NCBI GenBank assembly: GCA_030704615.1
Contig: CM060733.1
Coordinates: 32,860,001 to 32,924,000, forward strand
Origin: Takakia lepidozioides
Lineage: Eukaryota > Streptophyta > Takakiopsida > Takakiales > Takakiaceae
Length of the DNA: 64,000 nt
Direction of reading: 5' to 3'
The first letter of the stretch is position 1; every line of letters begins with the position of its first letter. Below the pieces are notes generated by a model. It had not been told where the DNA came from and searched no databases. It saw only the letters and a list, made by a program, of their open reading frames with translations. Of this stretch, positions 27,213 to 38,753 are shown piece by piece. The translations under genes were made by a program, and so were the position numbers.

Positions 27213-27527
27213 TGTCTTGATCTTCTTAACAGATCTACTTCAGCTTGATCCACTTCTCTTCTCAGCGGCTTAGTCTTAGTTTGCGGATGATGACTCTTGG
27301 GGTCCTCGGACTTGACCTCTCTAGGACTTAGAACATTTCTATGACATATCACCATCTGTACTCCCTGCATGGTTTTCCTAGCTAGGGGTTTTGTCCTCGG
27401 CCCAACTTGCAGGTGCCAGGTTTTCCCTTGGTAGGTTTTTCACCCAACAGTAGAGGGTGATATTTTCCCATTATTTGTTTTTCTTCACGGAGCTCAGGAT
27501 TTTTTCGTGGGGGGTAGGCTTCATAGA

Positions 27528-27996
27528 TGTAAAGCCCCATACTTGCTTAGCCTGGAAATAGCCCGTTTCATCCAAAACGGCAATACACATCCATAGTATA
27601 TTTTTTTGGCGTATAAAGCCGTTAAATCGTTACAATGATATCTAGGTTAGGGTTAGTTTTTGCCGCTGGCTCGATCCTGGCCCTTCATCAGATCTAGGGC
27701 TACAAGGCGGCGCCGTGGGCTTTGGCCTGTGATGCCTCGCTATGCGGCGGGCCACTATGGTTAGGGCTTTTGTATAAAGACGGCACCCTGACACAAGGTT
27801 AGGGCGGTGTATTCAGGTATTAGTGTATATGTGATTTGAGTGTACAAACTTTGGATGAAAGCTCCTGTGTGTCAGATCCGCCTGCTTGATCCTCCTCTCG
27901 CACATTGCCTGCTCTTTTGCTTGCCCCTTTGTTGTGAAAACACGTTTCTTGAGAGGAAGGGAGTATATGCTTCAGGCTCGTTTTGCAGGCTTTACA
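27528..27996 (+). repeat. 3' LTR of gypsy element 1
   Basis: 469 bp, starting TGTAAAGCC and ending GGCTTTACA. Contains TTGTATAAAGACGG, a TATA-like core. The same LTR family also occurs truncated at 47768-48058. Confidence 0.88.
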
Positions 27997-29644
27997 GACA
28001 TATACCAAAATATCAACAAAACGGTCCATTTTTTTCCTATTTTCTCTTAAGTCCTCATTGTGGTCTTCATTGACATGAGCTCTCAGTCAAGGCTTCAGGC
28101 TCCCCTTTCCAAGGAAAAAAAAAACAATCATTTTTGCTGCACACTGCATATGAAACTTACAGAACTACCGGGAAATTTTGTTTTCTTTTTTTGAAAAAAG
28201 GGGACGGATGTTCTTAATTAATTTTATTTAATAAAAAAGAAGCATACAATGTGAAAAAAATAATAAGTTACACTGACTTTGTATTTATTTATTTATTTTT
28301 CTATACAAACCAGTGTTTGTATTGGTATGATTACGGGGCTCACTGGGTATCAATAGTAGGTATCAGCAAGTTCTTTGAGAACCTACCAGTCATGTAGGTG
28401 GTAGGTCGAATACCCAGGCATACCATGGATTACGTTTTCGGGGCTTCCATTTCATATCAGGCTTTTACCATTATTGTGCGGCTATGAGAGCTTAATATAC
28501 ATACTACACGCACAGATTGTTGGGGATTTGGTTGTGCATCGTCGGTAGGGTATCGCAAACACTTTAGAAAGGCACATAATGGGCCGCAGCTGTTAAGTTT
28601 CTAAGTACGAAATAAGATCAGTTTGAGGGCTGCAGCTTCGATTTTGGTGCTTAGGACCTTGCTTTGTTCTTCCGTTTGCCCTCAGCTTGGCATTTTCAAT
28701 ATTGGAATGGGCCATTTGGGCTATTCAAATGGCCATTTGAATATTGAAATGAGCCATTTGAATGGTTTAAAAAAAAAGTAATATTGATACCCGAATTGAT
28801 ATTCAACTGATATTTAAAAAAGAAGAACCCATACTATTGATACCATAAATTGTGCATATGATATCTAAGGGAAAATACTTATACCAATATACTATTTGCA
28901 AATTTGTCATTATGTAATATTTAGAATGATATCAAAGTAAACAAAGCACCCCTCCAGAACCTACCATGCCTGATATATTAAAATGCTGATACCCGCACAG
29001 AGGCCAGGCTGGAGACTTATTTGTGGAAAAAAATTAAAACCCTCTCAAAGCCATGAGGAGTAGTACACGCCAAGGATCTTTTCAAAGGATTGCAAATAGG
29101 TAGATTGAGTGCTTTTAGGCATCCCTTCTACAGGATTCCTCTTTTTTCTTTTTCTTTTTATTTCCCCCTTGGTTTCCAAGGAAACACCAGCCCTAGCAAC
29201 CATTAGTACTGGTCCTTGAAGGGGAAGGGATTCAATGTGACTCAAGGTCCTCTACATCATTTGAACACTCATCCAATGCAGCTGGAAGTAATATTACCGG
29301 AGCATAAATCAATATTGTCACACGAAACTATTAGAATGTTGGAGTGTATATAGCATATTTCATTGAGTTTTATTTCGGCAATTTCATTTCGCTGTGGAAA
29401 TTTCCCGGGAATTCAGGGAATATGCCCTTGTGCTCACATAAGCATGCTCGCGTCGACGCGAACATGCTCACTCGCTACCCAACCTCACCACAAGCTAACA
29501 TAATGATGGAACTACCTTGAAAGCACAAGGCGACTAAGACCAAAAAAATAAAAAAAATTGTTATTATAGGGCCTTTGTCCCCTTTGTTTTTTTTATTAAA
29601 AACAAAAAAACAAAAAAATAACAAACAAACAAAGGTTGTCATCC
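27997..29644. other. AT-rich intergenic DNA
   Basis: Low-complexity A/T tracts (28115-28310, 29550-29630), repeated GATACC/TGATAT motifs and a repeated ATGGGCCATTTG/GCCATTTGAAT segment near 28708-28760. No gene or structured repeat recognised. Confidence 0.4.
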
Positions 29645-29647
29645 TTA

Positions 29648-32600
29648 GGCCCCGGCCGCACCTAGCTGCTAAGCTAGCTACCAGCCGTTAATGGCGTGGT
29701 GACGGCCGCACTTGCCCGTTACAACCCCCGCTAGTTAGCGGGCTCCTAGCTGCTGTTAAAGCTGACGTAGGGGTTCCTCCGAAATTTAGCACGTCCTCCC
29801 CCAAGGTGGTAAATCGCGGTCACCGACTAAAAATCGGGCAGTCGATCTTGCGCGCAACAGAGGTATGCAGCGACTCCCCTCCCCTGCGATCTCTTCCCTG
29901 CGATCTCTCCCTTTCTCCCTCCCTGCCCCTCTTCCCTCTCTCTCTGCCTCCCTCTCTTTCATCATCTCTCTCAATCCATCTCCTTCTATTCTTGTTCTTT
30001 CTTGTTTTTTGTTTTTGTTTTTGGTTGTTTGTGTATTCATGGGGTGGGTGACTGCACAACAAGGAGCGCGGGGCGGGCGCGAGCAAGTCACCGGCGACCG
30101 CAGCTCAGTCAATGCAACTCGTTCGCAATTCAGTGAGTGCCATTTACATAGTGCTTTGTGCTTTCCACATGGAGTGCTTTGTGGCTGGTGCAATGGGCTT
30201 CCCTCATGTTGTTCTTGTGGACTCCACTGTTGGCGTCAGGCTTGAATTGAGGAATTGATCCACGCTCAGTCTTTGGGCAGCTGTTGGCTAGGCTTGTTGT
30301 TGGTTTCTTCTGTTTGAGAGGTGCTGGGTCAATTGTCATGTTGTATATGTACAGGTGGTTGTCCGGTTGTATTGATTTATTGTCACTTGCCATTAAAGTG
30401 GGTTAAATGACAATGAACATCATTGTTGGGTCTACTTAGTGGCTGGCTTACAATATCTGAAGCAAACATCCAAGCCAAGAACGATAGCAGATAGTGAAAT
30501 GTCCAGGGATGGTGTGATTGACTTAAAAACTGATGAGGTCCAAACTTGCCAAAACAGATTGTACTCATAAGACCTTGTGTGCTGTAGCCTTGTGGCCATA
30601 AACCCTGTGCCCAGTTTGGGTGGAAGAAGAGGGAACAACCACTACCTTTGTGGGGCCTCACTCCAGTAGTTCAACTTACCTCAGCCTTCCTAGATCCCCA
30701 CTAGAAAGCCCTTCACAGAGGCATTATCAACAGCAGCCTCCTAGTCAACCCCCACAATCTCTCAGCCCAACATCATCCCCAGCTTTTAAACATAGCTTAT
30801 GAGCATTGCTTGATCTGAAGATTTCCCGTCTGAAACATGGTTCACAAACGTCAGAAACGAATATTTCAACATGCAAAAAGTAAGCCTGCATAGAGCACAC
30901 AGTCATGTGTTGATGACGTGGTTGCACAATATCGCCCTCAAATCAGCACCAACTATATGGCCCCTATTGACAACTGGTTCTTGACTGTGGGCAACTCGAT
31001 CACGCTCCATGATGGCTGCCATGGCATCCATCTCATTGTAGATGCCCTCGAAGTCAACTTCCTTGAAATCAACCAAAAGATTATATAGGATGCAGCAGGC
31101 ATGAATAACCTGGGGCAAGAAATCAATGTCGAGTTCACTCCTCCAACCCACCTCTTTGAAGGTACCTTTCATTCGACCAAAGGCAATCTCCGAGAAAATT
31201 CTTGCCTTTGACAATTGGTGATTGAAGACGGTTTTGGCTCTAGAGAGGACTGGAGCATTGGGAGCTCTTTTGTAACTAGGGATGAGCCAGGGGAGGGCAA
31301 GGTAGACTGCATCACCAATAAGGAGTGGTGGGATCTCGTGTCCATTGTCAAGAATGACATTCTCACCACGCAAAAGAGTGCCCTGTGACGCAGGATAGAA
31401 AAGGGGGGAGTTCCGTAACACCCTAGAGTCGTTCATACTGCCGGGCTCTCCAACATAGATATCTACAAACTTTGCATCTGGATCCACGACCCCTTGTAGA
31501 ACCATTGAATAGTAACCATTTCTGTTCCTGTGATCAAATTTGATGTCATTGTTGGGGGCCTCGATTCTGATCTGTGTACAATCAATTGCACCAACAACAT
31601 TCGGAATCCCTGATCTCTTCTCGTTTTCAAGCATCGATTTCTTGAGAGTCTCACCTCCTTGCCACTGCAGGTGGTGACCCAGGACAGAGATAATGGCAGG
31701 GACCACTTGTCGCAAAAGCTCATACAGAGTTGAACGACCAATTCCAAAAGCCTCGGTAATTTCTATTGTTGTGGCTGCCCACAGTAGTTTATAAAGCATT
31801 GCCCCTACTCTCATCGGTACAGGTAAGCTCCTCCGGTACCTAGTATCCTGCATCTGTATAACCGGTGCAAGGGCATTGCACAACCAATCGAATGTGCCTG
31901 CACTCATCTTCATAATCTGCAGCCATCTCTTGTCATCATATTGCAAAAGAAAGTCCTCAAACCAAGCTCTCGATCTGTGCTTGACCTACATCCCTGAAGA
32001 CACACCACCTCTCGGCTTGTAGTTCCTAATGGTCCAGAACTGGCGCTACAAAAAACTCCTACATGCAAGGAGTAACATATCTGGATCGTCCTCCTTGGCT
32101 AGGTCAATATCATGACGAAGCAGAGTCGGTCGTGCCTCTTGTGGGCGTCTCATCCCAAACAACTCTGGAGCCTGATCGAGCATGAACTGTATAAAGACAA
32201 GAATCTCTCCCATGGCAATAGCCAATTCGTTTGTCATATTGAAGTCTGAACTCAAGAACCAGCAACACCTCTACTAGGGCAGTATTTAGATTGGCATCTT
32301 CTATGACTCCAACTTTGACAATGAACCCTGTAGATATGAGCATTCCAATGCTTGAGAACACATCTCACGATGGATATCATACATCACTAACTTAGCTTGA
32401 TCCACAGTATGGAGCATGAAAATGTAGTCTCATGGAGTATCATTATTGCAGGCTATGCTCAGCATGGGTGTGGTAGGGAGGCCCTCCAACTATTTGAACA
32501 AACGCAATGGATAAAACGTAGAGTTTGGACAGATCAGAGTTGTCTGTAAAACAGTCTCTTCTGCAAAGGGCTTGTGTGCAGCAGCTGGTGGGCCCAGAAG

Positions 32601-33214
32601 GAGCTTGTGCAATATCATTGTGTTCCCTCCGCTGGACACATAAACTTGAACAGGCTCTTCAAGACCAAAAGGTCGAGGCATTGATGATGTTTAATCATCA
32701 TCAGACATTGAAAGACATTTCAAAAGGGATCGACCAGGCAAGCATGCCTGTTAAAACACGGAGAAACCTGCATGGAGCAATTCCAGAAAAAATTCTCACC
32801 TTTGCGACTCAGGAAGGCCTTTTGCTGTCTTCTAGCATCAAATCGCTGTGAACTCTACAGGCACCAAGCACCACAGCTCCCTCTTCCCTGCAGCCTTTCG
32901 CAGTTGGTGATCGCTTGTCACTGACAAAAAGATAGCACAAGTCTCTCAAACTGACCTTCCACTGGAACAACAGTTTGAACGCGGCAGGGCCTGGGTCGTC
33001 AAGCACTCCCACGGCTGCGTCCACCATAGCCGCGGGAAGACGGGCGGGCAGCCCGATTTTATTTTTTTTGCGCTCCTGCTAACAAACTGCCGCGCGACGG
33101 TTTGTTAGTAGCCAGGTGCGGCCGCCGTCGAGGTTCCTGCTAGACCTGCTAGCTAGCCGGCGCGCTAGCTGCAGCTAGTGGCCTGCTAGCTAACCGGCAG
33201 GTGCGGCCGGGGCC
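29648..33214 (-). mobile_element. PIF/Harbinger DNA transposon, complete with TIRs
   Basis: The left end reads GGCCCCGGCCGCACCT (29648-29663) and the right end is its exact reverse complement (33199-33214). Both ends are flanked by TTA (29645-29647 and 33215-33217), the target duplication expected of PIF/Harbinger elements. Length 3,567 bp. Subterminal DNA at both ends is rich in GCTAGC/CTAGCTAG motifs and a second GGCCGCAC copy. It carries a DDE transposase on the minus strand. A LINE-like fragment appears inserted at about 30540-30650. Confidence 0.92.
30903..32255 (-). CDS. PIF/Harbinger DDE_Tnp_4-type transposase with two in-frame TAG codons
   Basis: A single minus-strand frame runs from 32255 to 30903, interrupted only by TAG at 32046-32048 and TAG at 31986-31988. 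The uninterrupted 3' part (30903 to 31985) covers the catalytic domain. It holds a helix-turn-helix-like segment (EITEAFGIGRSTLYELLRQV), the first Asp in VVGAIDCTQIRIEAP, the conserved PGSMNDSRVLRNS block, the second Asp in LLIGDAVYLALPWLIPSY, and the Glu in FSEIAFGRMKGTF, followed by LPQVIHACCILYNLL. These are the DDE motifs of Harbinger transposases, which cut and paste at TWA sites. Upstream on the same strand, 32809-33027 may be another coding piece. With two stops it is probably non-autonomous now, unless one stop lies in an unrecognised intron. Confidence 0.88.
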
Positions 33215-34585
33215 TTACAGCCAGATCCTTACGAGGGTGCCGCAGCTGTGTAACTTAATTCCAAAGCGCTTAAGCCAGAAAGCAGCATTAGGAAGATTAG
33301 GGCATCCCTAATTGCACACATTGTAGAAAGTAAGCAAAATATTTGCACATAAGTCGAGCTTAGCTGGCACACAAGGCAGGGGAGGAGCGACAAAAGCGCG
33401 CAAACTGGCTCCTATGCGGGGGCTCGGTGGTTTTTGGGGTCTAAGTGGCAATATCAGATGGGCAATGTCGGCGGTGGACAGAAGCACATGAAGGCCACCG
33501 CTAAGGCCAGCACGTGGCCCACTTAGGGCTAGGCACGCCCACAGTCAACTCTGCTTGTCCCATCCATTTGGATATTTGTGGACGTGGCCGACTGTCATGC
33601 TGCCAATTGGATAGCCTCTGCCATGTCATTGGCCCTAATATTATTGACGAAAAATATTACCATCCAAAAAAGTTACGAGCATTTTGCATGGTCTATGACC
33701 GGACCCCATTCCGGGCTCAATAATAACTTGAGGATTGAAGCCTCATTAAGCCTACCTGATTTAGCCTAAGTGGAGTTTAGCCACGGATGTGTCTATTTAG
33801 CTGCCGCACTAGGCAATTTAGCTGCTAGGGTTGGCTAAACTACCCCGCCTATTTGCCCCCACTTTTAACCCCTCCGTTCCTACGTATTAAACTTAGCCCT
33901 GTGGGCAGCAGGAGGAAATTTCAGAAGTGCCCGATGTGGCATCCCTACACCACTCTGCCACTGTAGAGCGGGCATGGGCAGCAGTGACCTTAACCTTCCA
34001 TAAACCTGGCTTACTTTAGCCACTTTGTGCTGTTGCCCTAACCACGACTAAGTAATCACAATTTAGCTAGTGTGGCCTGGATACGAGGTTGGGTAGCCTG
34101 TGAGCAGTCATACGCGAGCACATAGGCATATTCTGCATATTCCCCAAGAATCCAGAGATTATACGTTAGCGTAACACCCTCCCTATGGTGTTTCACCCTT
34201 TGCATTTTGATGACACCTCCCCTGAGAGAATGCCCTGCCAGGATTTGGCCTTCAACCACATGCATGTAGCTTAAGAACACTCAAAGCCCACACCCCACTT
34301 CCTTGTAGCTCACCCGCCTTTATATACTATACAAGGTGCTGAGTACGGGCAATCGATATGGGATTATTCGTAGCCAATCAGATTGCGCTAGATAAAAAGC
34401 AGGACGTTCGTTTCTTTACCCTACACATTCCGTTTCATGGAACAGAAGGTCTATCTTCCGGAACTAACTAAGTGCCTATGAACCGCCACGTGTAAAACCT
34501 TCCAGTGCAACACCCACTTTCGCAACAATCTTCCGGTGTGTAGAGGGACGTTGAGCGACACGTGGGCCAATTGGGCGCCACGTCA

Positions 34586-34676
34586 GGAATGCCCGGGCCG
34601 TGGGCATTCATAGGGGTTCGGCCCGGCCCTCGTGCCGGGCCTCACGCCCATGAATGCCCTCGGGCCCGGGCATTCC
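34586..34676. repeat. GC-rich foldback (imperfect inverted repeat)
   Basis: The left arm begins GGAATGCCCGGGCC and continues through GGGCATTCA. The right arm ends with its near-perfect reverse complement (TGAATGCCC to CATTCC), giving arms of about 25 bp with few mismatches. The loop itself contains GGCCCGGCCC/GGGCC inner repeats. It stands out against AT-rich surroundings. It could be a small foldback transposon or a structured RNA segment; I see no clear target duplication. Confidence 0.75.
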
Positions 34677-36032
34677 CCCTCACGAAACCAAAATGTACTC
34701 ACGCGAAAAAAAATACGAAACTATCTGAAAACAGTGCTCATGCGAAAAAAACTTACGAAATTAATCGTCCAAAGCTTAACTCACAGAGCCCAAAGACCCA
34801 CAAAATATATCTACCAGAACTCAAAGGTTAGCGAACTACCCCAAAAAAATGGATTTCGTCTGCGAAACGCAAACATATCTTTGGGTTTTTGCTAGCGAAA
34901 TTTGGATTTCTGCAAAACTTAGGTAACGAAAATGGGTTTTTTTATTTTATTTTTATTTTTAACCCTTAAGTTTCCAAGCCCTTTTTTGACTTTTTACCAA
35001 TTTTGGGTACCCAGCTGCAGTAAATTGCCCCTAGAAACCTACCAAAAATCATCAAGAGATTCCAGCCTTATAGCAGTGGGCCCAGCTCATTTATGCATGA
35101 CATACCAAAAAATGAGCCAAGTCCACTGTGGAAATTGTGAGATTATAGCGTTGGCCAGGACCTCAAATATCAGGTCCCAAAGAAAAAGTGAGAAAAAAAT
35201 TGGTTTGACCAAATCAAAACCTAACTTTATCCAATTTTGCTTGCCCCAAGACCCACCATTTCCAAATCAATAGGATTTCCAAATCAATAGTGGAGTGGCT
35301 ATGACCCCACTAAATTGCAGGTCCAACTGATTTTTTCACCTATGGTTGCTATGCATGCAATTACATGGGGGTAGAAATCTCAAGAGAAAATGTGCCTCCA
35401 AATGAAGTACTTTTTTTTTTACAAATTTTTTAAAAGCCAATGGTGGATGTGTGTATGTAATGCTCACACACCACAAGGTGAAGTGTGTTTTCCAAAATTG
35501 CTAATTTTCTGCCAAAAATGGCCTTTGGAGTGCAATCTATTTTGGGCTTGTTTACCTGCCATGTCAGCGGTCAACAAGCCCTTCTCAGGCCCAAAACATA
35601 AATGAGAGATCTAAGATATTTTTTTGTAGGTAGTAGTTTTTGTTTTTTTGTTTTTTGCATCATACTCGAAACAAATCCCTTGTCATTAAAGCTTCAGGAG
35701 TGGGCCCCATCAGATTAGATCTGCAAAAATTAGGTCAAACTGCAAATTCAAAGTGACCCCATTCAGGTCGCTTGGGAACTTAAGGGTTAAGGTTTCTCCC
35801 TTTCAATATGTTTGAAATTTCTATTAGACACCATAAACCCTATTAACGCAAAAAGACCCTATATCCGTCTATTATATGTATTTCCGCTGGCATACATATC
35901 ACCCCCATAACCGTGGATCCTACTCACCCAAAGCTTTTTTGGTGCCGCGAGTGGCTTACCGACAAATGAAGTTAATCAAATAATTATAATTTATCATAAC
36001 CTGGGGATATGAGAAGATCGGTGGTTCAAAGG

Positions 36033-36120
36033 TTCTTAGAAATGTTGGTTAATTTAAATTTAATCTGCATATATGATTCTTAGAAATGTTGGTTAATTTA
36101 AATTTAATCTGCATATATGA
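36033..36120. repeat. Perfect 44-bp tandem duplication
   Basis: The segment beginning TTCTTAGAAATGTTGG and ending CATATATGA occurs twice head-to-tail (36033-36076 and 36077-36120) without a mismatch, implying a recent duplication or slippage. Confidence 0.95.
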
Positions 36121-36365
36121 GTTGCGTACCTCTTATATCTCATGTAAGTCACCTTCATGCTACAACACCTCAAATGCATTTTTTGTATCGAAACAAGACA
36201 TGACATGCACGTGGAGCCTGCCATTATTTTATTGGATCCTCCTTGTGGAGGAGACTAGGCATCAATGTCAAATGATGTGAATCCCATATACAACTTCCCC
36301 AGATAAATTGTATCGGAATACATCTCCTCAAATAAAGCCTTATCAAATTCCGCTTGCATCCTCAA

Positions 36366-36612
36366 ATATTATTATTATTATTATTATTATTATTTTAAGG
36401 GAAACTTGGGAGCGCATGCTCACAATTCAGGCCCTTAAGGAGGGGGAAAAATTAACCCCCTTTCAGATAAGCCATTGGGCACACAGGAGGAAACGTCACC
36501 ACCAGACCAACCGGTCACAACAATCCACACACCAGGCAGGACAGCGGGCTTTTGAACCCCAAACCACCAGGGCGACACACTGTGCACTTACCAGCTGAGC
36601 TACCAGCCGATG
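36366..36612 (-). repeat. tRNA-derived SINE, copy 2
   Basis: Minus-strand head with A-box-like TGGTAGCTCAGCTGGTAAG (about 36585-36606) and B-box-like GGGGTTCAAAAGCC (about 36547-36560). The body contains AGGGGGTTAATTTTTCC and CTGAATTGTGAGCATG. The tail is about nine AAT repeats (36367-36395). Body motifs and tail type match copy 1 at 22672-22912. Confidence 0.82.
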
Positions 36613-36849
36613 TGCATATTATTATTTTTAACCACAAAGGGGAATGAGGCCCCAATTTATTATAAAGGTAAGAAAAAATAACCTTACAATTTCCATGAAG
36701 GCTGAGAAAAGAGACACCACTCCGTTCAAACTGCAGATTTTCGGCAATATCCCTTTAGTACATTAGGGTTAAACACACACATACCTTGGCACATGGAATG
36801 CCGATCTCTTGCCAATGCACATAAGCCAGAATCATACCATTCCAAAAAT

Positions 36850-37800
36850 ATAACTGGGTCTAGGGTTCCTCTGTGTGTATTGATGGGAGTTCTTCGTCTG
36901 ACAGACCATTTGCATTTGTCTGGGAAACTTCTCCAAGCCCTCCATGATACAGGTTGGCAGCTTAATTGCTAAGAGGCACCCTCGCATTGCTGCAATCCCA
37001 GAAAAGGCAAAAGGGATGAGAAGGGTGAAAATGACCCAATACTGGTTTTTTAATGGACCTGATCCCTGCACAATGATGGTTGGAGTGACTGAAAACCAGG
37101 TGTGTGAGATGCATTACCCCATTTTACATCCAAGATGGGCGTGGTGGCCTGGTATCTCTGGAAGACCTGATAGAGACCCATATTGCTGGGAGGAAAGATT
37201 CATAAGCCCTGGAATGCTTTCAGACAAATTGAGAAGCTTCCAATTAAGCAGGCTAGCCCGCTGAGCAACATGGCCGAGACAAACATTAAGCACCTCCCCA
37301 ATCTCCCCAGCAATAGTGCGGTGATGGCAATTGCTGTGAAGGACAATTTGATAAGAACCATGCTGGACGAGAATTTTCTTTCCAATTGTCAATGGGGGTG
37401 AAAGAGCTGATGGGTCATGCATTAAATAAATTTGAAGTTAGTTAGGATCTCAGTATGTAACCACACACCTCAGGGGGAGAGAGAGAGAGAGCGCTACACT
37501 GCTCTAGGAATGCTTGTACATGCAGGTTCAGAAAGTTAGAGTGAGAGGATGTGAGAGACACGCAGAGAGGGGACATAGAGCAAGAAATACCGCAAGTCCC
37601 CCAACGAAGAATATAGCTTGAGCTAGACCAACTTTGTGCTCATCTCGGCATATAAGGCCCCATTCCGATATTGTCGATGCCTTCCACCCACTCCCACAGG
37701 CTGGGATCCATTTCACAGAGAGAGGAAGCTGGTGTACACTGTAAAGACTCTTCATGCAACGAGAGGCCCATGCCACCGAGTTCAAGTCCTGCACCAAAAC
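36850..37800 (-). pseudogene. SLC22/OCT-like major facilitator transporter, probably broken
   Basis: Minus-strand segments resemble organic cation/carnitine transporters of the MFS. CEMDPSLWEWVEG is followed, after a one-base frame change near 37675-37681, by STISEWGLICRDEHKVGLAQ, the family's extracellular-loop and TM2 signature. 37240-37370 encodes a membrane span with LLLGRLGRCLMFVSAMLLSG, like the conserved LD+LGR loop. 36940-37085 encodes TPTIIVQGSG followed by a hydrophobic stretch ending AIKLP, resembling TM11-12. Connecting exons are not found, and the frameshift interrupts the signature, so I call it a decayed copy. A sequencing error or an unusual intron at the frame change is possible. 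Confidence 0.5.
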
Positions 37801-38753
37801 CCACTGTCATAAAGCTATTCAGCTTCTGGTTCTGAGAAGATAACAGAAATCTCAAACAGGCCCAATCTGCAGGAATTCTGCAAAATCTGCTGGAAACTAG
37901 ACCTGAAAACTTTGAGAGGGATAGGTGGTGCATCCGACACAATAATTTCTGAGGGGCCTTTGATCGATGTTGAGGAGATCTACGTAGTGTTGAAGTATCT
38001 ATTCTACTCGGAACTAATACATTGGATATTACTAGAAACCTTCGTTCTCAACCCCGCCACACTGTGCACACCTTGCAATGGGATAGGCTGGTTTTGAATA
38101 CGCATACGTGCACTAGCAAAATTTGAACATTGTATGCTTGTATTGCCCCCTGCCTCTAAGTACTTGAACTGATGCAGGCTTTGATGAGAGGTCCTTCCGG
38201 ACAAAGAAAGAAAGAAATTGTTGTCTTGACAGGGGACTCGCAAATCCATTGAAGCCAGTAGGTCTGCCGTTAATTGCAAGAACTCAGAATTTTGCTGGCC
38301 GTCTCATTGGGCATTGCAAAGATGAGGATCATTTCTGGCTTACTGTTAGATATCCCCTTTCTTAAGCAGTTCACTAGCTCATCTGCGTGCAAGCATCGCA
38401 GACTTCTCAACAAGCACAAGCACAAGCACAAGTACAAAGAAAACTAGCACAGCTGTAACCTTGAACCTGATAACCTGATGTCGGTTTCATCACTCAGACC
38501 AGTCCCAGAACTTAGCTTTGTATCCAACATTGTCGCCCTCTGTAAGCAACCTCCACCCGGTCTCCACCCTGCCTCTCTTCATCCTCTTTGACACCCACCA
38601 CCTAAGCTTGGCCAATGTCCTCTTTCAAAACTAGGATGTCATCTCTCTCTCGCACAGGGGCAAGAACATCCAAATTCAAAACCTCAACGTACTGTCACTT
38701 CTTGTCTACGAAGGCTGTCACCCATCAAACAAAGTCCCTGAAGTTCAGCCTTC

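Larger units (their letters stand above)
23361..27996 (+). mobile_element. Ty3/gypsy LTR retrotransposon, degenerate and internally deleted
   Basis: Two related LTRs in the same orientation (starting at 23361 and 27528) flank plus-strand pol remnants. The LTR begins TGTAAAGCC and the 3' copy ends GGCTTTACA (short inverted ends). Four bases, GACA, lie just outside both ends and may be the target duplication. The interior is much shorter than a full element: gag, protease and most of the reverse transcriptase are missing or unrecognisable, and RNase H and integrase are frameshifted. A purine-rich GGGGGGTAGG lies shortly before the 3' LTR and could be the polypurine tract. Confidence 0.88.
33218..36365. 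other. Intergenic, no gene recognised
   Basis: Contains the foldback at 34586-34676 and the duplication at 36033-36120, annotated separately. The rest shows only short chance frames. 34680-35900 is A/T-rich with no splice or domain signals that I can support. Confidence 0.4.

Noticed and set aside
29865-30245. Plus-strand 126-aa frame inside the Harbinger element as its accessory (MYB-like) protein
   Set aside because: Composition reflects a CT-rich tract (LPSLSASLS...), with no SANT/MYB motif.
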